Below, one piece after another: positions 12,800-26,104 of a stretch of 64,000 nucleotides of DNA (within the stretch, counting starts at the first letter, position 1; each line of letters opens with the position of its first letter). The notes under the pieces are model-generated. The model saw only the letters and a program-made list of their open reading frames with translations, did not search any database and was not told the DNA's origin. The stretch spans positions 12,067,460 to 12,131,459 of the forward strand of contig CM055107.1 in assembly GCA_029204225.1 (NCBI GenBank), in the 5' to 3' direction. Source of the stretch: Diphasiastrum complanatum. Taxonomy: Eukaryota > Streptophyta > Lycopodiopsida > Lycopodiales > Lycopodiaceae. The translations under genes were made by a program, and so were the position numbers.

Positions 12800-14655
12800 A
12801 GTATCTGTTAGAGTACTGCCTCTAGACATTTTGGGTCATGCCCATCAAATGTCCTTTTTCTCTTCATATAATCGTTATTTCTCATAATCCTTCAGTTTCA
12901 CAATTTGCTACTCAAAAGACACCTACTACTTTATTCTTTCAAATATTCAAAGTAGACGTTAGTGTGACTTCTTTATTGGATACATGAGTCGATCCTCACA
13001 TGACAACCACCTTATCTATTCCCTCTACTATGAACATATCTACTGACTCTCCTTTGTGGACAATTGATACAATAAGTAGGATTGTACCTTATTCATTTAC
13101 CTATAGTGACTATTATTCTATTGCTCTGACTAATCCAATTATCTATAGCATGGATGGATAAGAACTTGGCTTGTTGGTTTATTTATCCAAGTATGAATTC
13201 CATATGTGTGTGTGTGTGAGGATATATTTAAGTTTTGCAAGGATGAAATTTTAAGGCAATCCTTTGAGGCCTTCTTGAAGGGAAATATATAGATGGACAA
13301 AGTTTGAAGACCTTTTGTTCTCAAAGTTTGAAAGAAGCCTCTTGAGACTGGTTGATGCTTGGAAGAAATTTATATACAGACAAAGTTTGAAGGCATCCCT
13401 TTTGGGCCTTGTTGTTTCTTAGATGAAATCTAGTGAGTTTCTCCTTTAAAGTCAATGTTGTTGCTTGCCCTTTGAGGATGATGCATTGGGCCTTGGAACC
13501 CAAACTGTCGATATTGTCCGTAGTCTCTTCTATTTCAAGTCTCGTACCCATTTGGATTGTCAAAACAAATGGTATGAGTGCTTCTTAATGGAGAACATGG
13601 GTTCTTATCTACTTGATAATAATGGCTAAAAGGAGGGAGAGATGGGATAACCTATCCAATAAGGGCTATCTTGAATATATTAAAACAACCACCTTAAATG
13701 GAAAATGTCATGAGATAAGAGAAAACTAGTCTTGTGTGGGTATTTGATTTTTTTCATACCCGGAGATTCAAGTATTTACTTGATGGTTTTAGGTTTTGCT
13801 TTTGGGTATTTTGTAGAATAGCCAATTTTGGGTTTTCTCTCTCTTTTTTAACACTCGACCTCTTATCAAACCATGAAAAAGTGTTTGGAGAGTTAGTTTT
13901 CAATAGCTCAAGGTATTTAAGCTAATAAAACAGGCGATTATATATAGTTAAGGGTATTGATTGATACTCAAATCGTTTGTCAATTAGTAGTGTTGGATAT
14001 CAATCCATGTGTAGAAAAACATCAACATGCAAAATTCAGAATTTGAATTTGTAACCTCAAGAAATTCAATTCTAGTTATCAATACATGTGCAAAGTATTA
14101 GCATGGAAAAATTTAGAATTTGTGTGTGTAATCAATGAAATCAAATTTCAATTAGCATGCAAGAATTTAGAATTAAACTTGTAAGCTCAATGAAATTCAA
14201 TATACATGTCAAAATAGCACGACCTTTCTTAGATATCTGACAATTAATAGTCTTGGCAGATGTTAGAAATTTTGGTAAGTGGCAATTTGGGATATAGATA
14301 CTTTGATTGATAGCTACAGGGTACCCAAAAAAATATCCGCCCAACATTGGAGAAAAAATTGATAATTAAAAAGCAACACTTCTTTGAATTGATTCCAATT
14401 GCCCCTCGTGAGTGAGATTTGCTTCTAAGGGTTGTTTTCAAATGGAAGGGGGCCCACTTCCATTTCAAAATATACCCTTACCCCCTAATTTAGAAGACCA
14501 AGTCACTCCATTTAGAAACTCCCATTCTATTGGAGTGGCATTTAATGCCTGAATTCAAATTAGATAAGCTTAGATAAGACATCTCTATTTTTTATTAGAG
14601 GGGAGAAAAAGGGCCCACCAGTGGCCCTAGATGGCTGGGGTATTCCCCTTGGCAT
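12800..14655. other. Gene-free AT-rich stretch
   Basis: No coding sequence supportable. Repeated ACAAAGTTTGAAG-type words occur at 13298, 13324 and 13380, and repeated AAATTTAGAATT words at 14030-14180, suggesting old local duplication. A short (TG)n run lies at 13206-13217. Confidence 0.45.
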
Positions 14656-14659
14656 CTTG

Positions 14660-14930
14660 ACTTAGGGTGGTGTTAGACTAGTGGCAAGTCCCTTTGCTTG
14701 GCCCTTTGACTTGTCACTCATTTTTTGAATTTTGGCAAGTGAGTTGACGAGCAATGGATCCTCCCCCCCTCTTCCTCGGTGAGTGTGAATCCCTACCATA
14801 TGATTGGTCCATCTTTCAAAAGTTTCCCTTGGCAACTCAACATGTCAGGCAGTGTCCTCGGGCCCAAAAATTGGGCTTGAGTTGCCTCTATGTGGCATGG
14901 GTCCCATGCCACCTAAGCGAGACACCTATT
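14660..14930 (+). repeat. Dispersed repeat, copy 1 (partner at 57.3-57.6 kb)
   Basis: Several blocks recur in the same order but inverted orientation at 57310-57590: GGCAAGTCCCTTTG, GAGTTGACGAGCAATGGA, ATTGGTCCAT, ACTCAACATGTCAGGCA, TTGGGCTTGAGTTGCC and GGCATGGGTCCCATGCCACC, each with some substitutions. Order, spacing and flanking gaps indicate a moderately old interspersed element. I cannot assign it to a class; no coding potential or clear termini are visible. Confidence 0.7.
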
Positions 14931-15034
14931 CGTGAGAGAACTGTATTTCTCTCACACCGACGCACTGCGTGGATCTCAGTAAATTTCTCAACCAAAATAC
15001 CTCTTTAATGGACTGAGAAGTATGCTGAGTATAG

Positions 15035-15180
15035 AACAAGACCTGGCGCCTTGTTGAAGCTCCTGCAAATGCAAAGATCATCGACACTAAGTGGATTTTC
15101 AAGATGAAGCTCAATCCAGATAGTTCAACAGCCAGATGGAAAGCTCGCCTAGTCTTCAAAGGATACTACCACATTGTGGC
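15035..15180 (+). mobile_element. Ty1/copia reverse transcriptase fragment
   Basis: The open stretch reads KTWRLVEAPANAKIIDTKWI, FKMKLNPDSS and ARWKARLVFKGY. This is the conserved N-terminal RVT_2 block of copia pol (W-x-LV...KWIFKxK...[11 protein letters not shown]). The expected next block (GxDYxETFxPV) is absent, so only about 48 codons survive. No LTR is visible. Confidence 0.85.
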
Positions 15181-18100
15181 AACTCAAGCTAAGTTCAAAA
15201 GAGGGAAGACCCAATTTTACTTCATGCACCAATGGGAGGACTCCATTTTAAATTGGGGACTACCTAGACAATGTATTCTAGAACCACCCTTACCCCAAGT
15301 TGGCACTTTTCAATGCCACCTAGGATGCCACCAAGGGGCAACTCTAAAAATAGGAGGAAAAAACTGTGCTACTCTCACAATATGTGTGTGAGGAGAATCT
15401 ACTGCATACGTTGAAGTAAGAACATAAGGCCTCATCCATCAAGACACTATATTTCAATTTTATAATCCAGAAAAATTCCATAAATCTGAAAAATAAGTTA
15501 AGTTTTAACCTTACCTTACAAAGGGAAGACCATGTGATCAATTGGTCAAAGTAAGTTTGTGATGCAAGTCAAAGGAAAAACTCAACGTGTTATGTTATCT
15601 TAACCAAGAAGCTTAAACTTAAGAGTAATTTGTTAGATGTAGTGCATGCATGCTCATGTATATAATAGAATGCATAAGAACAACATAACATGTGAGCATT
15701 GCACCATATTCATCATTACATTGACACCATATAGATGGGCCAAGACTAAACCCCTTCCTTCCCCATATTTTTCTCAATCATATTTCTCTCCTATCAAGTA
15801 CTTTGTTTGGCTTAGAATGTATTCTACATAATATATCATCTACACAATTTAACTGATACTTAGAAGTAAGTAAATTTGCTTTATGTGAACTTAAGTGAAC
15901 ATACTTTAAAGACATGATGTAATTTGATTCCCTCGAGGTATTTTGAATTATAAGCAAAAGAGCTAACTTGTTCAAATATTTTAAAAGGTCTAGAACTTCT
16001 TGCAAATAATGTGTTGCCTTATTGCTTTTGCATGAAGGAAGCATCCATCTCGCTTTTTAAAAAAATCATTGTTGTTAAGTCAAAATTTGCATGAAGAAGG
16101 ATCAAAGGGTGCACGGGCCAAAGAAGAGTAGAAAATATAGCGACAACTAGAGTTGGATCAATAAATTGATTTCATAAGAAGGACACATGTTACTTCACCT
16201 AGCTTGATGATCCCCTAGTGATGAAGCCATACCAGCCATCTCAAAAAAGACATCAAACTCTTTCCACTATACCATTCACCAGTAGTGAATAGGAATCACA
16301 TGATATAGAGGCCTTAGCTAGCCCATTGTCAAGATTCATCAACTACTCTTAGAACTCAGCTCGAGATAACACTTTATAATTGGATCAAGTCATGCACAAA
16401 GGGACCTATTGACTAGAAGCCTATTGCTAGAATTTGACGACACTTGTATTGAAGGTAGGAGTAACTTGGAAAATAGAAAAGGGTAATGTCACCATACCAG
16501 CAACATATAAGAACAGGCCTAGGGAAGCTATCATGATTGATGGAGTTCATGAGCGAACCTCATCTTGGCCAAGTTATATTGGGAATGGAGTTTAGGATCT
16601 CTAAAAAGGGTCGTTTTCTTAATTGACCAAAACATGGTAAAACTCCTAGGTGTCATTGATAGTGTACATATTTTCATAGTCATGAATGTTCCCAATACAC
16701 CTAACTCTTAACATATCCTACTTGGATGGCCTCGTCTAAAACTCGCCAAAGTAAAACATGACTAGGATTCAGGAAATGTCACCTTTGAAAATTGTGAGAG
16801 GGCAATGAAGTAGTTCCTAACACATGGTAAATTAGGCCTCCCAAATAGGGAGCCGAGAATGATCAATCTTCAACGACACATCATACTATCAATTGATACC
16901 CTAGGTAGGGAACAAAAGAAAATTCTCTAGGTGTCCCCAAGGCTCAAGCACCAATGTAATGAACTGGATAGAGGCCATAGCTACAATTTATTGTTAAGTT
17001 CCAAAAGAGAGAAGCAACCAACCCACCAACAACTTGAAATAATATCTTTTGAAGATGGCTAGTCTGAGCTGAGTACTACCATTAGGGACCTTCTATACCT
17101 AGGAGTACCTAAATGAATTACATTTATTCCTAGTGCTTTGACTAGTTTGATGGAGGATAATTAGAATGAGTTGATTGTTGGGAGAGCTTAGAGATGGAGA
17201 ACATGGATGACCTATCTTTTGATGCTTCAATGCATAAATGTTCCTAAGGAGGAGAGTATGCTGTGTTTCTAATTGACTAGAATTATGCTAGGGCTGGTTA
17301 GGTCTAGACATTGGGTTGAGCCTATGGGTAGCGTGGCATCCTCTGGATTGGAGGTGGGCTATCGTTGTATATATGGGACGATATGGTTGGGCCCTAAGAG
17401 CTCTAGAGACCTAGGATGTTGTATGAGGTAACTCCCATGTCGAGTTTGAGTGTGGATTCACTCTATTACTGGTTTTGGTAGTTCACATGTCCTACTCCCT
17501 ATTGTTTGATTATTTTTTTGGTTCACATTAGGAATAGATCCGTAGTGTGTGCATTACATTCAATTTTTTTAATTATATGGAAAGCTAGGAATAGTGTAGT
17601 ATTTAATCTAAATACTTCTCTAAATGCCAATGCTATCTCAAGCTTGCAAAAATTTTGAACTTCAAGGGCTTGGAAAGGAATTGGATACATCAACTTTAGA
17701 AGAAAGAATTCTAGCACAACATTTGGTTTTTGGGAATTAACCAACCTATCTAGAAAGCTTTTTAGTATAAGAGGACAAGATCGACATTTTCACAACCAAC
17801 CTTGTAAAGTTTTTTAGCACTTTTAGTACTATCAATGCACAAAACAATAAACCATAAGATGAGGAAAGATACTTGCCACCTTTCATCAAACCTTGCTCAA
17901 CCACATTCTTATTTTCAAACAGATTTAGTTCTATATACACACATTTAGTTCTATATACACACATTCTTATTTTCAAACAGATTTAGTTCTATATACACTA
18001 TTGTACAAAAATATCATCATCATGGCAAGGACTTTTTGGAATACCACATGTATATTGTCTCATATTGTGACATGTAATACATCAATATCATGATTATAGC

Positions 18101-18548
18101 AAGGCCCTTGAGAGATGTGACAACGTTTTTCTTTTGGTTGAAACCAGGAGTTATATGTGTAGCAATGTTGATTTGTTTGGATACACAAATTGTGTTGTTG
18201 TGATCAAGAATTGGTTGTGTAAAGTGCAGTTTTTTACAAATATATGGCACATCAAGTGTTGGCCTAAACAAGGAGCTCAAGGCTGCAATGTGAACATTGT
18301 TTGGCCCAATGGTTGATATAACACTCTTAGCCAACTCAACTTGCCGGTTAAGGGCATCCTTATTTGATATTGAGAGATTTATAGCATTGCATTACTATCC
18401 TTCCTCTAATAATTTACGCTCCATATCTCTAATAACAACACGAAAATAAGTACAACGAGATTGGATTAAGACTGCAAGCACATCATGGAGCACAAATTCT
18501 CTCTTAAACTACAATAAGAGAACCATCTCTAGTTGGAGAGAGCCAGTT
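15181..18548. other. Gene-free stretch
   Basis: I see no coding sequence that can be defended. All open frames here are short and of random-like composition. The only clear structure is the 36-bp direct repeat at 17905-17998. Confidence 0.45.
17905..17998 (+). repeat. 36-bp direct repeat pair
   Basis: A 36-bp unit starting ATTCTTATTTTCAAACAG and ending CTATATACAC is repeated exactly at 17905-17940 and 17963-17998. Between them a 22-bp segment repeats the last half of the unit once more. It looks like replication slippage. Confidence 0.9.
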
Positions 18549-18720
18549 GGGCTCCTAGGTGCGCCTTGTTCATGAAGATAAGAGCTTGTGCATGTGGGCT
18601 CTTAGCAACTTAGGTGTCCCTTGCTTCTGAAGACAAGGGCTCATACATGGGTCTTAACATGATGGGGCTGCGTGGGCTCTGAGGTGTCCCGTGCTTGTGC
18701 AGACAACGACTCGTACTTGA
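18549..18720 (+). repeat. Three diverged tandem copies upstream of the DUF1005 gene
   Basis: The block AGGTGYSCC-TTG-TTC/TTGTGAAGA-AA-G-CT occurs three times, starting near 18556, 18611 and 18681. Each copy contains AGGTG, a CTTG...GAAGACAA-like segment and GGGCTCT. Spacing is about 55 and 70 bp. It lies about 1.3-1.5 kb upstream of the DUF1005 start codon, so a regulatory role cannot be excluded, but decay of a short tandem array is the simpler reading. Confidence 0.65.
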
Positions 18721-19029
18721 GGTATGTGTGGGTTGCAAAGGAACACTTGCTCGACAAACCGAGAAGTTAAAATTCATATTCTCCCCTCCCCCAAAAGTGC
18801 ATTTTCTTAAGGTATTTTTTTAGGCCTTGAGCCTATTAATTGGTCATCACGGGTCACTTAACTTGCTTCACGGCGATCCGTAACGCATGTGGCCATGGGG
18901 CAAATTGCAAATACCTGAAAAATAAGATAATAATAATAATATTTTTATTTATTAATTAACTAGTCTAAATGGGGCCCCTTCATTGGCCGAAAATGGAGGC
19001 ATCTGATTGGCTGACAGGAGGAGGCACCT

Positions 19030-20014
19030 GATTGGTTAATTTCGACGGCAACCTGTCAAGAACAAAGTACCGGCCGTCAAGCTTTCGGGCTGACGGCCGG
19101 CAATACAGCCTGGCTCCCGCTCATTCCTTGAACAGACAGATAATGTCAGGAACCAGGGCCAGAGCGCTTTTTGTCTGCTGGGTAAAAGCTATGTCCAGCA
19201 GACTCAAAAATTATTATAGTATTCTCACCGATTGCACCACTCTCGTTAATTGCTCTCGTTTCGCTGCGTTTAATCGAAGAGCAAGCAGCAGCAGCAGGAG
19301 GAGATCGCGATTTCCTCTTGGATCTTCAGAAAAGGCTTGCGTGAAAGCATTGGATGCGGGTGATGGATGCGGCCTCGCAGTTCTTGTGGCCTTCGGATGG
19401 TTGCCGCTGCGTTTTGTACCTTTTTTTTTTCGCATCGGAAGGTCCTGGATGGATTAGGTGAGAGCAATATCAGAAGCTTTGCCTTATTATCATAACCTTG
19501 CTTCATCATCTCACCAATGGCTGATTAACCTTTTCCCGTTCTTGTGGTTTTGATGTTCATGATTTTTGGCCTACTGTAACTTCTACGATTTCTCAGTTTT
19601 CTTTGGAGTACTGTACCAAGTATCTGCCTCGATTTTCTTTGGAGTAATATTTCGAATTTACGCCGTCTGTTTTTTCGAAATATCTTTATTTCTCGTTGTT
19701 CAATAGCGCTTAGGTTCTATATTCATATCTTTAATGTGATATCGGATCCGATATCGAAATGTTTGCCAGAAACCTGGTAACTGAGACCGCCTAGTTTTGT
19801 TTCCTCTGTTCTTTGTGCAACATTCTTAATGATATAGTGTAGGATTCTTCATATTTTTTGTTTGAACTAAATTTTATAGTAGTAGCTGGTAATCCAAATT
19901 AGTCTTCCTTTGCAATGGGAGAGCACCGCAGCATTTCTTTTTCGGTTTCGGCTGTATTTGAACTCCTGAAAGACTAGACTACTTGAACATGTTATCAACG
20001 GGATTGTTATTAAA
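19030..20014 (+). promoter_or_regulatory. Probable promoter and 5' UTR region of the DUF1005 gene
   Basis: Composition turns GC-richer from about 19030 to 19460 than in surrounding DNA, including CGGCCGTC...GACGGCCGG (an inverted repeat near 19070-19100). It then returns to T-rich sequence typical of a plant intron. A good splice donor (TTAG|GTGAGA) sits at about 19456, and T-rich sequence leads toward the start codon at 20015, so a 5'-UTR intron is plausible. The 141-codon open frame at 19032-19457 is Arg/Ser-rich and does not resemble a protein I know. I treat it as leader sequence. Confidence 0.45.
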
Positions 20015-21615
20015 ATGGATCCTAGAGGATTTGTGAGAGTTCTAGTGGGAGCTCTAGGACTGAGAATACCAGTGGCCTCCAAAGCAGGGGGTGCTCGAGT
20101 TCATGCCTTGTCCTCCCCGTGCTATTGTGAAGTACGACTGCCAAATTTTCCTGTAGAAACCGCACCAGTTCCTCTTATTCCATCTGCATCTCCCGTTCCT
20201 GAGCCTCGCAATATTGCAGCCAGTTTCTACCTCGACGAGCAGGCACTCCAAAAGTTGCTCTCCGCCTCATGTCTGAGCCTCCATTCCTCGTGTTTGGAAA
20301 TCTCGGTGTTCACAGCTCGTCAGGGAAGCTCCTGTGGCTTAGCTGAAGGGGCGTTGCTTGGTACCTTAAAGATCCCGGTGAGTTTCGAGTGGACTGAAGG
20401 GATTCCAGTTCAGATCCACAGTGGCTGGAGTTGTATTGGCAAAGATAAATCTCAAGGAAGATGCCCCGGTGCAGAGTTGCATGTAAATATAAGAGTTGAG
20501 GCTGATCCTAGGTTCATGTTCCAGTTTGATGGCGAGACAGCATTGAGTCCGCAGATCGTGCAGGTTCAAGGGAAGATGCGGCAGCCTATTTTCAGTTGCA
20601 AATTCAGCCGAGACAGGAGCTTTCGGACAAGGTATGGCGGACTCTAACATCCTAATTCTCGTAGAGTGAATGCCAAATAGAATTTGTTTTCCTATTAACA
20701 CTCTGTTTTGCATTATTCAGATAGGTGCAGAATTCCAATAATGCCGGTTTCATAATTTCCGCTTGCTTGTTATTGTACATTCAGAGTAGCTTACACTGCT
20801 GTTCATGGTGTGACATAGAATCTGTGCTGTGGATATGCTTTTCGATCTCTTTTTGGTGACTGGATCTTTGGCTTTTGTCGTTGGCCTTTTCTAGGCTTGG
20901 GCAACCTGATACCCCTCGTGCCAATGGCTGGAGTGTGTCTCATCAAGGTGACAAAGATAAGGACCGGAAGGAAAGAAAAGGGTGGATAGTTGTCATTCAC
21001 GATCTATCAGGATCGCCCGTGGCAGCAGCGTCAATGGTAACGCCATTTGTCCCCTTCACCGGTTCGGATCGTGTAAGCCGTTCTAACCCTGGGGCCTGGC
21101 TGATCCTCAGACCAGAGCCAACAGGAGCAAGCAGCTGGCTGCCCTGGGGTAGATTGGAGGCATGGAGAGAACGAGGTGGCAAGGGAAAGCTAGGGCTTAA
21201 ATTTCAGCTGATTCCGGAAGGTGGAGGGGTAGCTGGAACAGGAAACGGAGTGTTGGTGTCAGAGATGGTAATACCAATGCAGAAGGGGGGAGAATTTGTG
21301 GTTGATACGGGAAGACTGAAAACTGAAGCATCTCCCTGTATATCTCCCGTTGAGACACCGCAGAGCAGTGGAGACTGCTCCTTCAACTTGGGGTTACCCA
21401 TTGCTAGTGGTTTTGTGATGAGCTGCAAAGTGCCAGGTGAGCGGAAAAGCAGCAAACCGACTGTTCAGCTTGCAACAAGACATGTCGCATGTGTAGAAGA
21501 TGCTGCCGTATTCATGGCCCTTGCTGCTGCTGTTGATCTTAGTAGAGATGCCTGTCAGCCCTTTTCTCGGAAATTGAGAAGTGAGCTATCCCAATCAATG
21601 GAGGATCCTTTTTGA
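20015..21615 (+). CDS. DUF1005 family protein (two exons, 445 aa)
   Basis: Exon 1 is 20015-20631 and exon 2 is 20895-21615. The 263-bp intron has a GTATGG donor and a TTTTCTAG acceptor in phase 2, giving 445 residues, normal for the family. The N-terminus MDPRGFVRVLVGALGLRIPV and the following SSPCYCEVRLPNFPV are characteristic of plant DUF1005 proteins. Exon 2 carries KERKGWIVVIHDLSGSPVAA, SMVTPFVPF, DRVSRSNPGAWLILRP and PWGRLEAWRERGG, the strongest family blocks. The biochemical role of DUF1005 is not established; the Arabidopsis stress-responsive gene ASG1 belongs here. I see no signal peptide, membrane segment or catalytic motif. The start is fixed by the family N-terminus; there is no truncation or internal stop. 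It appears functional, with no linked gene of related role. Confidence 0.93.
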
Positions 21616-21977
21616 GGTAGTAATGTAAGTAGCTGTGTGCAAGCTGGAAATGACACCTATTGAATATTGGAAAGGCAGCTTAAGTACTCTTGTATGAATA
21701 GGGTATTCTACTTTGGTGATATTGTTAAAATTACGTGAATAGTTTGGAAGTAATTGCTTCAGAGTTTGTATTTTTAACGACTTTGAAAAGATAGCAAGGG
21801 ATCTATTGAGCTTTATGAAGATGAATCCTTGCCAGATTATAATCTTATGGGTTGACAGTTTTGATAGGAAGATCATCTGGAATCTGCGCTTGGCTTTGGC
21901 ATTTGATTCTCTGAACGGGTTGATTAAAGACATTCAACCCCTTTGTACTATTCTTCTTGAGGAGAGTTAGAATAAGT

Positions 21978-21983
21978 AATAAA
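21978..21983 (+). terminator. Candidate poly(A) signal of the DUF1005 gene
   Basis: A canonical AATAAA lies 362 bp past the stop codon in an AT-rich 3' region. It is the first good match downstream. Plant signals are loose, so the assignment is tentative. Confidence 0.4.
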
Positions 21984-23179
21984 GGTAATAGTTATAGGAA
22001 CATTGCTCAAAGTAGGGAAATTCTACTTTGTTGTTACTTAATCTTTGGCACCAAGGTTCTTTGATGAGTTTACTTTTGTTAGTTTGGTAATGTCTTGTTG
22101 CATCGTGCATGTCATAATTTCTTCTAAAATTTGTGCTTCTGCGTGTCCCTGTTCTCTATCTTTAAAACTTAATAAGTATTTATCACTGTTGAGGTTTTGT
22201 TAAGATCTGTGTGTGCAGTGTGTACTTTACCTAGCTGCATGGATTCAAAGCTGGTCTTTGTAATTATGCATTCCAAGCCTATGCTGCAGATTTAAGCATG
22301 TGATGTGAACCTACTGTTTCCCACATGGCATATCATTTGTGCTGTTGGAGTTGAGCTGTGTGTGCTACTTATCTTATGAGTAAAAATATCATAGCATATA
22401 ATGTCTGCATGGAGTTAACAGTATTCTGAAGATGACATTGCTAAGTAAATCAAACTATGTACTTGGGTAAAGGTTTGTTGCTGTCTTTATGTGGTTTTTG
22501 TCTTTCTCAGCTCTGGAAAGCTGACCCTACCTTCTTGTATTACTATTCCAGGATTATTTGCTTGAAACAGCATTGCATGGAATGTATGCATTTTTTTGAA
22601 TATGTATAATTACTAGATGAAGTTAGGATGTTGTAGCATTTGGTCCATGCTACGCATGCTGAAGTTGATACTCTATGACTTTGTGGTTGCATTCCATAGG
22701 GTTGATAATTGCCCATTTCCTTTGTTATGTTTGCTATATCCTTGACATGACATCTACATTGCTAGAGCTGCACTCTGGATGTACTTCTTGGTTTACAAAT
22801 TTGCCATCCGATCCTTAGATTGATTCTAAAGGAGTATGTCGTTCATCTTCTAAGTGTATCAGATAAAAAGCATCATAGTTGAGCTCAGAGAAAAAATGAC
22901 AAAACCATGGCTCTTGCCGGGGGTAAACCCAGTAACATAATTTCTAGGCTGCTAGGGTACATATTCCCTTGAAGCAAGCTCGCTAGTTGGTTGGAACATT
23001 CTATCAAACTTATTCATTTTTCAAGTTCTTTACTAGCCTTTGACTTTTTATGAATCAAGTTTGCCGTTATGTCTAAGTCTTTGTGTAGTGTGTGAAACCT
23101 ATTACTCAACTTAATGAACTAACAAAAGGCTCATTACTGGCTGAATAAGTGGCTGATTTACTTGTGCTGATACTCACCA

Positions 23180-23545
23180 CTCACCATTGAAGAATTGAAC
23201 ACAAACTTTGGCTCTAGATGTCAATGTTGTGTAGTGATGAGCATCATATGGCAATGCTTGCCTTCTACAATTTTGGATTCTAACACATCTTATAGTATCA
23301 TATAGGGAATTATTTTAGTGAAGTTCTATGAGTTGAATGAAAAGTATGTTAAATTGCTTTTTTGGCAGTTCAAGATACAACTGTCACAAGGCTTGTATTA
23401 CAAATAGGGTAACTTGATTAGGAGATTTCAAAGCTTTGCAAATGTTATCCACTTGCCTTTGAACAATCAAACACATCCTTTTGGCATTGGATGCCAATGT
23501 TGTGCATTGATGAGCATCATTTAGCCATGTACTTGCTTTGACTAA
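23180..23545 (+). repeat. Diverged direct repeat pair, about 270-bp spacing
   Basis: A block of about 85 bp at 23185-23270 recurs at 23455-23540. Shared words include GATGYCAATGTTGTG, TGATGAGCATCAT and GCAATG/CCATGTACTTGC. Divergence is moderate and nothing suggests coding. Confidence 0.7.
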
Positions 23546-24267
23546 CTGGACTACAATATGGATGTCCTTTCCACCTCTTTGTATCTTACGAGTTCTTGTA
23601 TTTTGATAGCTTTCTAATAATGTTGATAAGGTCTACCCAAGGTGATGTGGTACTTGGATTACTAATTGCTACACATTTAACCTCATTTTAAAATTCGAAG
23701 ATAACAAATTTTATCAAGCATTAAGATCCCTTATACATCCATTGGTGAGTATCGATGAGGTTGGGAAATGGTTGGTAATGGTGAACAAATTATTGACTAT
23801 CTTGGCAAACCAAGGTATATGACCTCCATTTTCAAATGTAATGTCACTAGGGCTCTCTACTTGCCTTTGAGTGATGAGGAACGTGATATTTGAAGATTGG
23901 ATTGTCTCGAGCATCAAATTGAGAATTGGATATATTTAGTTTTGGAGTGAGAACTACTTTGGAGTTGTCTTCTTGCACCCTTAATCGTCCGCTTTAGTAT
24001 GTCTTTTCTTGCATTCAAAGCAACACTCAATGATTTTTGTGGGAGATGAAAAAATTCGTGTAATATCCTCCTCTTTCTCTTTCTCTTTGGTCTTTGGTGC
24101 CATTATTAGAAGGCCTAATTAGCTCTTGACGGATTGAGTTTTTTTTTGCTTTTATCAAGTATCTACAACTTGATGTTGGCTTTATTAATCACAAGAGCTT
24201 ACTTATGGCATGACTTGAGAGGATCTTGGTATGTCCAATGTGCATAATTCCATTGTTTAAAATATAA

Positions 24268-24510
24268 ATGACGATCCTCCACAAAATAAGTGGTGAGTTA
24301 GTAAGGACCAAGTATTCTCTAAATTGAGGTTGAGACTTCAACTCCAATTCATGTCATAAATGAGGAAATAGAAGAGAGGATGTAGATGATCCTCTCATAA
24401 TGTAGATGGTGATCCTCCATATAAGTGGTGGGTCAATTAGGACCTCTTTTATCTTCTAGATTGAGGTTGAGAGTTCAACTCCAATTCATGATACAAATGA
24501 GGATATACAA
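24268..24510 (+). repeat. Diverged tandem duplication, about 140-bp period
   Basis: Two copies share GATCCTCCA, AAGTGGTG, ATTGAGGTTGAGA and TTCAACTCCAATTCATG in the same order, at about 24275-24375 and 24408-24505. GTAGATGRTCCTC also occurs between them. Confidence 0.8.
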
Positions 24511-26104
24511 AAGAAAAAAAATGTACATGATCAAACCAATCTTCAAACCATTCTAGAGATCTCTTGAAACCATATGAGAGTTCTCTTGTTTAGAGATGGG
24601 CATCGATGCAAGAATATAAAGTGAGATGTTGATGGTCAATTTCCACCAAGGTGTTTTCACACACAAGGGGGTTGACTTACATCCCACAATTAGCCCCCAT
24701 ATCATTATTGGTTTTCACATAGGAGGGTTTCCAAGTAAGTGGTGGGACCAAGGTCCCTAATCCAACGAGGTTCCTTTTCACATTATCCAAATTTTTATAG
24801 CTTAGGAGTTGATCTTTTATTCACACATCCACTAAACTTATGAATATCTCATCCTTTAAACTATTTCTAGAAAGATATGCATATGAAGGGTACAATCTTC
24901 AAGGTAGGTACACAACCCGTCTTTGCTAAAGTGATCATTGTCCACAGTTTTAGATGACGAAAAATTGGGATATTGCCTTTGAAGGGCGACCTTGTCTTTG
25001 ATGTTGTAGATCCTTGTTTTGCCACACGATACCTTGTCTTTGTGCCTTCCCTTGTTGTTGATAGGCTCACTAATTGTAGGTTCCTTGCCATGTTATGACT
25101 TATCTAAGAGGATAATTCATAACTAAAAAGACATTACTGAGTTATAGATACCCTACAACTCCAAATTTACTTTTATCGACAAAGGATGAAAAGTAAAGTG
25201 CTAACATACAATAAATTTGTGAGTTTTGTGAACAATTCAAAGCTTTACCAACAAACATTGGGATTTATCAACTTCTAGTTCCTAGCAAGTTGTAAGAAGC
25301 TATATCTTTGAATTTCTTATCATGCTTACCGCTTGCACTTAAGAAACATGATTATGTTGTTTGTGGTTGCGAATAAATTATCAGAATGGCCATCTTCATG
25401 ACATGTTCCAAAACTAGTTTGGCGTCACAAATAAGAAGATTAATGTTTTCCAATCATGTATGGATGTGCTGTGAACCTTCCAATATCCATAATATTGAAT
25501 GGAAACTCAACATTCCTAAGGTTAACATGAATGGCTCTTTGGAAATGATGAGCACACAACTTATGTATTTTGCTCAAAGTAACCTTGAATAGACAGGCTA
25601 ATTCATGTTGACATTAGGATTTTAGTCTAGATGGTATGTCTTTACACTAAAGGAAGAGTCATGTAAAGAGATGCATACTTTCCATACTTGCAAATGTGCC
25701 TAGAGTAGACAAAACTCATGATATCGTTTGAGACATGCTATGGATATCAATATTTACTAGCTGTAGACCTTGCAAAATAAATAACACATCCAAGATACTC
25801 AAATGGCTACCAATTGGCAATGAGTCCAAAAGGTAATGTATTTTTTCCAATGGATGTTCACAACATAGACAAGCATTATCCTCTATCTGACCAACCAACT
25901 AAGCAAGCACTCATAGATAGAACAATTTCTCAATTGTTTATCTTTGATTATGAGTACTGCAAAATCTTCAATATATCCAACTGTCATCATCATATAATAC
26001 TAAGTTTACATGAAACACTTGGTGGTGAGCAGTCGACCAATCATGAAGATCAAGTTCAAAAGTTAATAAATCAGTATTTTAACTTTCACATTTACCCTGA
26101 AAAT

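Larger units (their letters stand above)
21990..26100. other. Gene-free stretch downstream of the DUF1005 gene
   Basis: No gene recognised in about 4.1 kb. It holds two old duplications, annotated separately. Open frames of 60-100 codons (for example 25386-25592 and 25814-26119) have no recognisable motif or codon structure. Confidence 0.5.

Noticed and set aside
19032-19457. 141-codon open frame upstream of the DUF1005 gene
   Set aside because: Arg/Ser-rich composition reflecting GC-rich leader DNA, no recognisable motif, and competing frames on the other strand of similar length.
20366-20713. Minus-strand frames overlapping the DUF1005 exons
   Set aside because: Shadow frames of a conserved plus-strand coding sequence; no motif of their own.
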